A stretch of 9,520 nt of DNA from Arenibacter sp965652575 (GTDB lineage Bacteria > Bacteroidota > Bacteroidia > Flavobacteriales > Flavobacteriaceae): the NCBI GenBank assembly GCA_965652575.1, contig CBFGWQ010000154.1, positions 1 to 9,520 of the forward strand. The letters are read 5' to 3'. Positions within the stretch are counted from its first letter, which is position 1; every line of letters begins with the position of its first letter. The position numbers and the translations under genes are program-made. Under the pieces are notes generated by a model, which saw only the letters and a program-made list of their open reading frames with translations, was not told the DNA's origin and searched no databases. Shown here piece after piece: positions 1 through 6,560 of the stretch.

Positions 1-56
1 CATTGCCAAATTGCTACATTAACAAATTAGTACATTGTCAAATCGGTACATTGCCG
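1..56. repeat. Degenerate 16-bp tandem repeat (8-bp sub-period)
   Basis: Three units of 16 bases start at 1, 17 and 33, and a fourth decayed copy starts at 49. The consensus is CATTGnCAAATTnGTA. Each unit divides into two related octamers of the form (C/A)ATTnnnA, so seven octamers can be read in phase. The array lies just beyond the rpsA terminator and probably continues left of the window. The units are too short and lack unique spacers, so this is not a CRISPR array. No function is evident. Confidence 0.75.
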
Positions 57-61
57 ACCAA

Positions 62-88
62 CAAAAAAGCCCTGACAAATGCCAGGGC
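62..88 (-). terminator. Rho-independent terminator of rpsA
   Basis: Read on the minus strand, a GCCCTG/CAGGGC stem (83-88 with 69-74) closes an 8-base loop that can add one inner C-G pair. It is followed immediately by a run of six T (63-68). It lies 25 bases after the rpsA stop codon. The arrangement is that of a classical intrinsic terminator. In the opposite direction there is no comparable T run, so it probably works for rpsA only. Confidence 0.85.
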
Positions 89-113
89 CCCTTTATATAA
101 ATAATCCAAAAGC

Positions 114-1955
114 TTACTTCTTTTTCTTGTCGTTGGCTTCCATCTTGTCCTTCAACGCCTGTAAAGCTTCGTTGGCATCACCTATGGTAGGCTTGGCCTC
201 ATCAGCAGAGGCTGCAGCTTTTTTAACGGCAGCTTTTACAATACGTTGCTCTTCTTCCCTGAAGATAGCGGTATGGCTGGCAACCACTCTTTTGAATTCC
301 TTATTGAACTCAATGATCTTGAATTCGGCCTCTTCACCCTTTACCAACTTTTTGCCGTCTTCTTTTTCCAAATGACGGGTTGGTACGAAGGCTACGATAT
401 CCTCATTAAAATCTATCGTTGCCCCCTTATCCACTATTTCGGCGATAGTTCCCGTGTGAACGGTATCCAGTGCAAATTCGGTTTCGTACTTGTCCCATGG
501 GTTTTCCGTAGTCTGTTTGTGTCCCAAACTTAGTTTACGGCCATCCACATCCAATTCCAGTACTTCCACTTCCAAAGTATCTCCTACGGTAACAAATTCG
601 GACGGATGTTTGATTTTCTTGGTCCAGGAAAGATCGGAAATATAGATCAGCCCGTCTATCCCTTCTTCCAATTCAACGAACACGCCGAAGTTGGTAAAAT
701 TACGTACAATACCTTTATGCTTGGAGCCTACAGGGTATTTGCTGGTGATATCGGTCCATGGATCCGGAGTCAATTGCTTGATTCCCAAAGACATCTTACG
801 GTCTTCCCTATCCAAGGTCAATACCACTGCTTCCACCTCGTCCCCAACTTTCACGAAATCCTGTGCGGAACGCAAATGTGTGGACCAGGACATTTCAGAA
901 ACGTGGATCAATCCTTCAACACCTTCTGCAACTTCGATAAATGCACCGTAGTCGGCAATGACCACTACCTTGCCTTTAACCTTGTCCCCTATTTTAATGT
1001 CTTCGCTAAGGGCATCCCAAGGATGTTTCTCCAATTGCTTAAGACCCAACTGTATCCTGGATTTGTTCTCATCAAAATCAAGGATAACAACATTCAGTTT
1101 CTGATCCAATTCCACCACTTCATTTGGATGGTTGATCCTGCTCCAGGAAAGATCGGTAATGTGTACCAATCCGTCCACACCGCCAAGATCGATAAAGACA
1201 CCGTATGAAGTAATGTTTTTGACAACCCCTTCCAATACCTGTCCTTTTTCCAATTGACCGATGATCTCTTTTTTCTGTTCTTCGATATCGGCCTCGATCA
1301 ACGCCTTGTGCGAAACCACTACGTTCTTGAATTCGTGGTTGATCTTGACCACTTTGAATTCCATAGTTTTATTTACATATTGGTCGTAATCACGGATCGG
1401 CTTAACATCTATTTGCGAGCCCGGCAAGAAGGCCTCGATGCCAAACACATCTACGATCATACCTCCTTTGGTCCTGCACTTTACAAAACCACTAACAATC
1501 TCCTCCTTGTCATGGGCCGCATTTACACGGTCCCAAGCCATAATGGTTCTTGCCTTTCTGTGGGAAAGTACCAACTGCCCGCTTTTATCCTCACGGATAT
1601 CGATCAACACCTCTACCTTATCCCCAACTTTTAAATCGGGATTGTATCTGAATTCGTTCAGGGAAATGACCCCTTCGGATTTGGCATTGATATCAATAAT
1701 GGCCTCACGCTCCGTAAGGTACACTACTGTTCCCTGTACCACTTCTTCATCTGCCGTATCCACAAAGTTTTCGGCGACCAAGTTTTCAAACTCCTTTAAC
1801 TTGGAATCATCAACACGCTCTATTCCCTGCTCGTACTTGTCCCAATCAAAATTTTCCAAAAACTCCTTTGGATCCTGCGCTTGGGTTTCTGTTTTTGTTT
1901 CTTGTGTAGTTTCGGCAGTTTCCTCTACCTCGACCGTTGTTTTTTCTTCAGCCAT
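114..1955 (-). CDS. rpsA: 30S ribosomal protein S1
   Basis: The product is ribosomal protein S1, 613 residues, which binds mRNA and helps load it on the 30S subunit. Six S1/OB-fold repeats can be followed at about residues 71-133, 153-218, 238-306, 323-393, 409-480 and 498-563. Repeats 3 to 5 carry the clearest signature (YGVFIDL, YGAFIEV, FGVFVEL, each followed by GL[IV][HY][IV]S/T-D/E-[LM]SW). An acidic, Thr/Glu-rich stretch of about 70 residues precedes repeat 1, and a Lys-rich tail (DKKKK) ends the protein. It is longer than E. coli S1 (557 residues), mainly through these ends. The ATG at 1955 is preceded by an A/T-rich region without Shine-Dalgarno, as is usual in Bacteroidetes. It has its own promoter (2075-2105) and terminator (62-88), so it appears monocistronic. 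S1 autoregulates its own translation in E. coli; the long leader here would allow the same, but this is not shown. Confidence 0.97.
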   Translation of the reverse strand: MAEEKTTVEVEETAETTQETKTETQAQDPKEFLENFDWDKYEQGIERVDDSKLKEFENLVAENFVDTADEEVVQGTVVYLTEREAIIDINAKSEGVISLNEFRYNPDLKVGDKVEVLIDIREDKSGQLVLSHRKARTIMAWDRVNAAHDKEEIVSGFVKCRTKGGMIVDVFGIEAFLPGSQIDVKPIRDYDQYVNKTMEFKVVKINHEFKNVVVSHKALIEADIEEQKKEIIGQLEKGQVLEGVVKNITSYGVFIDLGGVDGLVHITDLSWSRINHPNEVVELDQKLNVVILDFDENKSRIQLGLKQLEKHPWDALSEDIKIGDKVKGKVVVIADYGAFIEVAEGVEGLIHVSEMSWSTHLRSAQDFVKVGDEVEAVVLTLDREDRKMSLGIKQLTPDPWTDITSKYPVGSKHKGIVRNFTNFGVFVELEEGIDGLIYISDLSWTKKIKHPSEFVTVGDTLEVEVLELDVDGRKLSLGHKQTTENPWDKYETEFALDTVHTGTIAEIVDKGATIDFNEDIVAFVPTRHLEKEDGKKLVKGEEAEFKIIEFNKEFKRVVASHTAIFREEEQRIVKAAVKKAAASADEAKPTIGDANEALQALKDKMEANDKKKK

Positions 1956-2068
1956 TTGCTGATTGTAAATTTGTATTCCATGGAGTTACGAGAGCCAACA
2001 ATTACCACGGAAGAAGTTATATCGATTTTCTTTTCGTTCCTTTTTCCTCTCGATGCTTTGCTAAAAAA
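1956..2068 (-). promoter_or_regulatory. Long 5' leader of rpsA with possible long-range stem
   Basis: If transcription starts about 7 bases after the -7 box, the rpsA mRNA has a leader of about 110 bases. Within it CGAGAG (2052-2047) can pair with CTCTCG (1994-1989) and close a purine-rich loop. A short out-of-frame reading frame also starts at ATG 1981, runs 18 codons to a TAG at 1927-1925 and overlaps the rpsA start. Both could be chance; neither has been compared with relatives. Confidence 0.35.
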
Positions 2069-2074
2069 GGAGTG

Positions 2075-2105
2075 CAAAAATACAACTAAAAAATGGTTTT
2101 ACAAA
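2075..2105 (-). promoter_or_regulatory. Bacteroidetes-type housekeeping promoter for rpsA
   Basis: On the minus strand TTTG (2105-2102) is followed by exactly 19 bases and then TATTTTTG (2082-2075). This matches the Bacteroidetes primary sigma consensus TTTG-N19-TAnnTTTG at every defined base. It lies about 120 bases upstream of the rpsA start, in the divergent spacer shared with the BON-LysM gene. The expected transcription start is near 2068. Confidence 0.8.
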
Positions 2106-2136
2106 CCTAAAAATGAGATGAATGGCAATTATTTGA

Positions 2137-2153
2137 CTATTTTATAAAAATAG
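2137..2153. repeat. AT-rich inverted repeat in the rpsA/LysM divergent spacer
   Basis: CTATTTT and AAAATAG form a perfect 7-bp inverted repeat around ATA. It sits about 65 bases before the LysM-protein start and about 30 bases upstream of the rpsA -33 box. A TTTG at 2132-2135 with TA 19 bases later (2155) hints at a weak promoter for the LysM gene, but the rest of the -7 box does not match. It may be an operator, or simply AT-rich DNA. Confidence 0.3.
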
Positions 2154-2218
2154 ATAAAAACTTTACCAAGAATCCCTATCTTGAAGCCACAAATATTAAC
2201 CGTTAAAAAATTACGATT

Positions 2219-2596
2219 ATGAGTGTCAAAGCTAAATATCAAGACGTCCTAACCCTTGGGGAGCAATTAAAAATAAAGGATGGCGATGTACGTGAGGAAG
2301 CAGGGATCCTAAAAATAAAAGGGCAGGCCGCCACCCAGTACGAGAAAAATCTTTTGTGGGATAAAATAAAGGAACTGGGCGGGGAAAATCCTTCGGACAT
2401 CAAGGCCAATATTACCGTAGCCGATGAAAGTGTATACCATAGGCACACCGTAAAAAGTGGGGAGTCCCTTAGCAAGATTGCCAAAAAATACTATGGCGAC
2501 CCTATGAAATACAAGAAAATCTTTGAAGCGAATACCAATATCCTAAAAAATCCGGATGTTATTCATCCCGATCAGGTTTTGGTGATTCCCAAATAA
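2219..2596 (+). CDS. Small cytoplasmic BON-LysM protein (Kbp/YgaU-like)
   Basis: The product is 125 residues. The C-terminal half, about residues 74-124, is a LysM domain: HTVKSGESLSKIAKKYYG, then a KIFEAN segment, and a close of HPDQVLVIPK. The N-terminal half (about 5-70) reads like a shortened BON domain, with alternating strands, ILKIKGQA and a late IKANITVAD strand. This order and the LysM wording resemble E. coli Kbp (YgaU), a cytoplasmic potassium-binding BON-LysM protein of 149 residues. No signal peptide or membrane segment is present, so peptidoglycan binding in the periplasm is unlikely despite the LysM name. The ATG start is preceded by an A/T-rich leader. It is transcribed divergently from rpsA and appears to be a single-gene unit ending at the hairpin at 2608-2635. 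Potassium binding is inferred from the resemblance only. Confidence 0.9.
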   Translation: MSVKAKYQDVLTLGEQLKIKDGDVREEAGILKIKGQAATQYEKNLLWDKIKELGGENPSDIKANITVADESVYHRHTVKSGESLSKIAKKYYGDPMKYKKIFEANTNILKNPDVIHPDQVLVIPK

Positions 2597-2607
2597 TAAA
2601 ATTCATG

Positions 2608-2635
2608 TCCTGAAAGCTTTCGGGAGTATATTTTT
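2608..2635 (+). terminator. Likely intrinsic terminator of the BON-LysM gene
   Basis: TCCTGAA and TTCGGGA pair over 7 positions (one G-T wobble) around an AGCT loop, 11 bases after the stop codon. They are followed, after GTATA, by a short T run (2630-2635). The near-palindrome could fold on either strand; the T run supports the plus direction. Confidence 0.6.
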
Positions 2636-2640
2636 CCACA

Positions 2641-2675
2641 CCCGTACCGGTACGGGCAGACCCTACCCAAGGGTC
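2641..2675. repeat. Two adjacent GC-rich palindromes
   Basis: CCCGTACCGGTACGGG (2641-2656) is a perfect 16-bp palindrome. Three bases later GACCC and GGGTC (2659-2663 and 2671-2675) form an inverted repeat with a 7-base loop. Both lie in the gene-free convergent spacer between the LysM gene and cmk (2597-2951). They look like part of a palindromic intergenic repeat rather than coding DNA. Confidence 0.7.
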
Positions 2676-2692
2676 GGGAAATCTTTAGATTA

Positions 2693-2758
2693 AATTCGGG
2701 CGGAGTCGGGGGTTAGACCTATGAATAGGTCATTAAACTTGCCGACTGCGCCCGAATT
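2693..2758. repeat. Nested cruciform element with 17-bp arms
   Basis: The arms 2693-2709 and 2742-2758 are complementary at 16 of 17 positions; the only mismatch is G2703 against G2748. The 32-base interior contains a second, perfect 7-bp hairpin, GACCTAT/ATAGGTC (2716-2722 and 2725-2731), with a two-base GA centre (in RNA the terminal pairs would open). The whole can fold as an RNA on either strand or as a DNA cruciform. No T run follows on either side, so it is not a standard intrinsic terminator, though it sits between convergent genes. It could be a REP-like dispersed repeat, a MITE remnant or a structured RNA. Confidence 0.8.
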
Positions 2759-2810
2759 GATATTTACGGAATCCAATAAACCACTCCCATGCACTAAAAA
2801 GTACATACAA

Positions 2811-2838
2811 AGGCAGGCCTGTCCGACCGGTAGGCAGG
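2811..2838. repeat. GC-rich imperfect inverted repeat
   Basis: An eight-base palindrome CAGGCCTG (2814-2821) overlaps an imperfect hairpin in which CCTG..CC.ACC (from 2818) pairs with GGT.GG.CAGG (to 2838). It is much richer in G and C than the surrounding A/T-rich spacer. It is probably another piece of the palindromic repeat material that fills 2600-2840. Confidence 0.5.
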
Positions 2839-2883
2839 AGTTTTGGAAAGGTATGGAGGTTAGTTGTCAATAAGCGGTTGCCG

Positions 2884-2932
2884 TGAGCCATGAGCAAAAA
2901 AAATCATTTCCTACTGCCAAATGCCCATTGCC
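2884..2932. repeat. Decayed period-7 word repeats
   Basis: TGAGCCA and TGAGCAA are adjacent 7-mers at 2884-2897. TGCCAAA, TGCCCAT and TGCC follow one another with period 7 at 2915-2932. The same style of heptamer (AAGAGCC) occurs on the other side of cmk at 3755. These low-complexity words mark non-coding spacer; no coding potential is seen. Confidence 0.5.
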
Positions 2933-2940
2933 TTAAACAG

Positions 2941-2958
2941 CATTTTCATTTTCATTTT
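2941..2958. repeat. (CATTTT)x3 hexanucleotide repeat across the cmk stop
   Basis: Three perfect copies of CATTTT overlap the last codons of cmk on the minus strand. The units supply two in-frame TGA codons, so gain or loss of a unit could shift the end of the protein by only two residues. It is a minor microsatellite. Confidence 0.7.
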
Positions 2959-3644
2959 CCTTCAATTTTGCGGAGGGCAAAATTATATATGCGTTCCAAT
3001 TGCTCCTTTAACCCCATATCGCTATTATCGAATTCTATGGCATCATCCGCCTTTTTCAATGGCGAAAATTCGCGATGGGAATCAATATAGTCCCGGGTCT
3101 GAACATTCTTCAATACCTCTTTATAGGAAACCTCCTCTCCCTTGTCCAAAAGCTCCTTGTATCTTCTAAAGGCCCTGGTTTCCGGGGAAGCGGTCATGAA
3201 AATTTTAAATTCGGCATTGGGAAAGACCACGGTCCCAATATCCCTACCGTCCATTACAACTCCTTTTTTCTTTCCCATTTCCTTTTGCATCCCCACCAAT
3301 TTTAACCTCACCTTCTCAATGGTGGCCACCTTGCTCACTTGCTGGGAAACCGGCAAGGTCCTGATCTGCTGCTCCACATTCTCCCCGTTCAGATACATTT
3401 CGGAAAACCCAAGGGATTTATTGTAGATAAATTTAAGCTCCACTTTGGAAAGGGCATTGACCAGGCCTTCCAGATCGTCTTTGTCCCCACCAATAAAACC
3501 CTCGCGCATAGCAAAAAGTGTTACCGCCCTGTACATGGCCCCGGTATCCACATAAACATAATCCAATGCCTTTGCCAACTGCTTGGCGATAGTGCTTTTC
3601 CCCGTAGAGGAATACCCATCAATGGCAATAGTAATCTTTCCCAT
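2952..3644 (-). CDS. cmk: Cytidylate kinase ((d)CMP kinase)
   Basis: The product is 230 residues and phosphorylates CMP and dCMP with ATP to the diphosphates, in the cytoplasm. The ATP loop is GYSSTGKST (residues 10-18). DTGAMYR (33-39) and MDGRDIGTVVFP (131-142) are the family signatures for nucleotide binding. The segment from about 185 (TRDYIDSHREFSPLKKADDA) supplies the lid arginines and the substrate-contacting region. The ATG at 3644 is chosen because the protein then starts directly with the first strand (MGKITIAIDG). An ATG 45 bases further up would add a 15-residue non-homologous extension. The length is normal for the family. It lies 248 bases downstream of lon in the same orientation and converges on the BON-LysM gene. 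The spacer with a probable terminator suggests it has its own promoter. Confidence 0.96.
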   Translation of the reverse strand: MGKITIAIDGYSSTGKSTIAKQLAKALDYVYVDTGAMYRAVTLFAMREGFIGGDKDDLEGLVNALSKVELKFIYNKSLGFSEMYLNGENVEQQIRTLPVSQQVSKVATIEKVRLKLVGMQKEMGKKKGVVMDGRDIGTVVFPNAEFKIFMTASPETRAFRRYKELLDKGEEVSYKEVLKNVQTRDYIDSHREFSPLKKADDAIEFDNSDMGLKEQLERIYNFALRKIEGK

Positions 3645-3722
3645 AGGTTTAATAATAACAAGAATTGCCCAATCACATGGTATCGGCAAGCTTAAATATC
3701 AACATTTTGACAACTAAGGCTT

Positions 3723-3755
3723 CAAATATGGCCCCCAATGCAATATACCAACAAA
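3723..3755 (-). promoter_or_regulatory. cmk: Possible promoter for cmk
   Basis: On the minus strand TTTG (3755-3752) is followed after 21 bases by CATATTTG (3730-3723). This differs from the Bacteroidetes -7 consensus TAnnTTTG at one position and uses the long end of the accepted spacing. It would give a leader of about 70 bases. It is supported by the hairpin between lon and cmk, which argues for separate transcription. The call is weak. Confidence 0.3.
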
Positions 3756-3774
3756 AGAGCCAAGAGCCAAGATA
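3755..3774. repeat. Short period-7 repeat (AAGAGCC)
   Basis: Two perfect adjacent copies of AAGAGCC (3755-3761 and 3762-3768) are followed by a partial third copy starting AAGA. They lie in the lon-cmk spacer and have the same period as the words at 2884-2932. Confidence 0.5.
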
Positions 3775-3822
3775 AGGGATAAATAATCCAATGCAGTGCA
3801 TCGTAAATACCTATAAAATTGC

Positions 3823-3868
3823 ACCCGAGGCCGGTCTGGCCAGAAACTGGCGGGCAAAGCCTCAGGGT
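3823..3868 (-). terminator. GC-rich double hairpin after lon, likely terminator/dispersed repeat
   Basis: An outer stem joins ACCCGAGGC (3823-3831) with GCCTC-A-GGGT (3859-3868, one bulged base). Inside it GCCAG (3839-3843) and CTGGC (3847-3851) form a hairpin with an AAA loop. The element begins 25 bases after the lon stop. On the minus strand it is followed by GCAATTTTATAG, a short T-containing tail. It could end lon transcription before cmk. Its GC content and nested form resemble the palindromes at 2641-2838. Confidence 0.55.
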
Positions 3869-3892
3869 ATTCTATTGATTAAACAAACTTCT

Positions 3893-6343
3893 TTAAAGCT
3901 GTTTCGGATTTTTAACGGACTCCTTGGTAATGGCAATATCTATTACTTCCTGCATATCGGTTACATAATGAAAGGTAAGGCCTTTTAAATAATCTTCCTT
4001 GATTTCCATAATATCCTTTCTGTTGTCCTCACAAAGTATGATCTCCTTGATTTTTGCCCGCTTTGCGGCCAAGATCTTCTCCTTTATCCCACCTACGGGG
4101 AGCACTTTACCCCTTAAGGTAATCTCTCCCGTCATGGCCAGGCTCTTTTTAATCTTTTTCTGGGTAAACAGCGAAACCAGGGAAGTCAACATGGTAATCC
4201 CGGCACTGGGCCCATCTTTTGGGGTAGCCCCTTCCGGAACGTGGATATGCACATTGTACTTATCAAAAACCTCCGGATCTATACCATACCTATCCGAATT
4301 GGATTTAATGTACTCCATGGCTATGGTGGCAGATTCCTTCATCACCGTACCCAAATTACCGGTAATGGTAAGGTTCCCTTTTCCCTTGGATAAAATGGAC
4401 TCTATAAATAAAATATCGCCCCCCACACTGGTCCAGGCCAATCCGGTGACCACCCCGGCCACATCGTTGTTCTCGTATTTATCCCTTTCCATCCGTGCAG
4501 GGCCCAAAACCTTTTCCACATCTTCGGAGGAAACCTTATGGTTGTACTCCTCATCCATTGCAATGGATTTTGCGGCATGCCGTACCATTTTGGCTATTTG
4601 CTTTTCCAAGGTCCTGACCCCGGATTCCCTGGTATAACCTTCAACGATCTTTTCCAATTGAGGCCTGCCAATTTTCAAATGGTTTACACCTAGACCATGC
4701 TCTTTCAATTGTTTTGGCAATAAATGCCGCTTGGCTATTTCCACCTTTTCCTCTATGGTGTATCCGGTTACGTGTATAATTTCCATTCTATCCCTAAGGG
4801 CAGGCTGTATCTCCGACAGACTATTGGCCGTGGCAATAAACATTACTTTGGACAGGTCGTAGCCCATTTCCAAAAAATTATCATGGAACTCATTGTTCTG
4901 TTCCGGATCCAAAACCTCCAACATGGCGGAGGAGGGATCTCCTTGATGGCTATTGGAAAGTTTGTCAATTTCATCCAAAATAAAAACAGGATTGGATTTA
5001 CCGGCTTTTTTCAAACTTTGAACAATTCTTCCCGGCATGGCCCCTATATAAGTTTTACGGTGTCCGCGTATCTCGGCCTCGTCCCTGAGACCGCCCAGTG
5101 AAATTCGCACATATTCCCTTCCCAATGCCTCTGCCACGGATTTCCCCAAGGAGGTCTTACCCACTCCGGGAGGTCCGTAAAGACATAGGATGGGCGATTT
5201 CATATCATTCCTCAATTTTAGCACCGCCAAATATTCAATGATCCTCCTTTTTACATCCTCCAGGCCATAATGGTCCCTATCCAATATTTTTTGGGCCCTT
5301 TTTAAATCGAACTTGTCCTTGGAATATTCATCCCAGGGCAGGTCCAAAAACAGGTCCAAATAATTACGTTGAATGGAATATTCCGCTACCTGCGGATTCA
5401 TCCGCTGCATTTTGGCCAATTCTTTTTCAAAATGCTCGGATACGGCTTTGTTCCACTTCTTCTTTTTGGCCCTTATACGCATCTCATCAACTTCTTCCTC
5501 ATAGGAAAGACCGCCCAATTCTTCCTGGATCGTTTTCATTTGCTGATGAAGATAGTATTCCCTTTGCTGTTGGTCCATATCACTTCGCACCTTGGACTGG
5601 ATATCGTTTTTCAGTTCCAGCTTCTGGAGCTCAATGTTCATATATTTAAGGGTGGCCAATGCACGATCCTGTAAACTGCCTATCTCCAATAGTTCCTGCT
5701 TGTCCTTTACGCTTAAATTGAGATTGGAGGAAACAAAATTTATCAAAAAAGAATCGCTCTGAATATTCTTAATGGCAAAAGATGCCTCACTGGGAATATT
5801 GGGATTGTCCCTAATGATCTGTAACGACAATTCTTTTATAGTATCTATTATCGCCCTAAATTCCTGATCCTCACGTGCCGGTCTAACTTCGGCCGCTTCC
5901 CTGACGGTAGCGGTGATATAAGGCTTTTCGGTAAGCACTTCGGCCACTTCGAACCGCTTTTTGCCCTGAATGATCACGGTAGTATTTCCATCGGGCATTT
6001 GCAACACCCTTAAAATCCTTGCCACGGTCCCCAAAGTACTGATATCCTTAACACCGGGGTTTTCCGTTTCCTCATCCTTTTGGGCCACTACCCCGATTAC
6101 CTTTGATCCGTTATTGGCATCCTTTATCAGTTTAATGGATTTATCCCTTCCCGCCGTAATGGGAATTACTACCCCGGGAAACAATACCGTATTGCGCAAG
6201 GGCAATATGGGCAAGGTTTCGGGCAACTTTTCATTATTGATCTCCTCCTCGTCTTCAGGGGTCATCAGGGGTATCAACTCCGCTTCCTCGTCAATCCCGT
6301 GCAATGACATAGTGTCAAATTGTATATTTTTTGTTTTAGCCAT
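3893..6343 (-). CDS. lon: ATP-dependent protease La (LonA)
   Basis: The product is an 816-residue LonA protease, a cytoplasmic AAA+ machine that degrades misfolded and short-lived regulatory proteins. The N-terminal substrate domain starts with LPILPLRNTVLFPG (44-57) and extends to about residue 245, followed by a coiled-coil stretch. Walker A is GPPGVGKT (390-397) and Walker B is VFILDEIDK (453-461). The C-terminal protease domain shows the catalytic serine S713 in PKDGPSAG and the catalytic lysine K756 in GGIKEK. Their spacing of 43 residues equals that of E. coli S679 and K722. The acidic N-terminal tail of about 40 residues is an addition relative to E. coli. All key residues are present and the gene is intact. 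No consensus housekeeping promoter is visible upstream, but TGAC-type repeats flank the start. Confidence 0.98.
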   Translation of the reverse strand: MAKTKNIQFDTMSLHGIDEEAELIPLMTPEDEEEINNEKLPETLPILPLRNTVLFPGVVIPITAGRDKSIKLIKDANNGSKVIGVVAQKDEETENPGVKDISTLGTVARILRVLQMPDGNTTVIIQGKKRFEVAEVLTEKPYITATVREAAEVRPAREDQEFRAIIDTIKELSLQIIRDNPNIPSEASFAIKNIQSDSFLINFVSSNLNLSVKDKQELLEIGSLQDRALATLKYMNIELQKLELKNDIQSKVRSDMDQQQREYYLHQQMKTIQEELGGLSYEEEVDEMRIRAKKKKWNKAVSEHFEKELAKMQRMNPQVAEYSIQRNYLDLFLDLPWDEYSKDKFDLKRAQKILDRDHYGLEDVKRRIIEYLAVLKLRNDMKSPILCLYGPPGVGKTSLGKSVAEALGREYVRISLGGLRDEAEIRGHRKTYIGAMPGRIVQSLKKAGKSNPVFILDEIDKLSNSHQGDPSSAMLEVLDPEQNNEFHDNFLEMGYDLSKVMFIATANSLSEIQPALRDRMEIIHVTGYTIEEKVEIAKRHLLPKQLKEHGLGVNHLKIGRPQLEKIVEGYTRESGVRTLEKQIAKMVRHAAKSIAMDEEYNHKVSSEDVEKVLGPARMERDKYENNDVAGVVTGLAWTSVGGDILFIESILSKGKGNLTITGNLGTVMKESATIAMEYIKSNSDRYGIDPEVFDKYNVHIHVPEGATPKDGPSAGITMLTSLVSLFTQKKIKKSLAMTGEITLRGKVLPVGGIKEKILAAKRAKIKEIILCEDNRKDIMEIKEDYLKGLTFHYVTDMQEVIDIAITKESVKNPKQL

Positions 6344-6370
6344 ATTCTAATTTCGGTCATTCTGTCATTC
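6305..6370 (-). promoter_or_regulatory. TGAC-type repeats around the lon start
   Basis: Two 8-bp direct repeats, GAATGACA and GAATGACC on the lon strand (6370-6363 and 6362-6355), lie 12 to 27 bases upstream of the lon ATG. Within the first lon codons the inverted repeat TGACA-N3-TGTCA occupies 6317-6305. Lon genes are commonly stress-induced, so a repressor or stress-factor site is possible. The half-site resemblance is short and could be chance. Confidence 0.3.
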
Positions 6371-6512
6371 AAAAACAGAAATAAAATTTATATTCAATCC
6401 TTATATACCTTCTTTCCCCATTATAATCAGGAGGTTCAGGATTCCAGCATTTCCTTTTATTTCTATTTGGGCAATTCTTATGCCAACAAATAAAAACTTT
6501 TTACAAATAAAC

Positions 6513-6541
6513 TGTAACATTCCATAAATTACCCCATCTAT
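6513..6541 (+). promoter_or_regulatory. ECF-type promoter for the sigma factor operon
   Basis: TGTAACATT (6513-6521) carries the AAC core typical of ECF -35 elements. CATCTAT (6535-6541) lies about 16 bases downstream as a CGTC/TCTA-like -10. Transcription would start near 6547, about 14 bases before the TTG start of the sigma gene. ECF sigma factors usually activate their own operons, which fits this placement. The housekeeping TTTG/TAnnTTTG pair is not seen here. Confidence 0.5.
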
Positions 6542-6560
6542 TAAGCAAACCAATACCTTT

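Noticed and set aside
1..56. CRISPR array
   Set aside because: Repeats of 16 bases are contiguous, without unique spacers, and degenerate.
606..1208. Plus-strand open frame of 200 codons
   Set aside because: It lies wholly antisense to rpsA, whose six S1 repeats are unmistakable; the translation shows no domain.
2693..2758. tRNA or other known RNA gene
   Set aside because: The arms are longer than a tRNA acceptor stem and no T-arm or anticodon arm pattern is present.
2890..3169. Small plus-strand open frames overlapping the end of cmk
   Set aside because: They are antisense to cmk and run into the low-complexity spacer.
3999..4637. Plus-strand open frame of 212 codons, plus others at 4724-5101, 5369-5674 and 5970-6350
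   Set aside because: All are antisense to lon and have no recognisable features.
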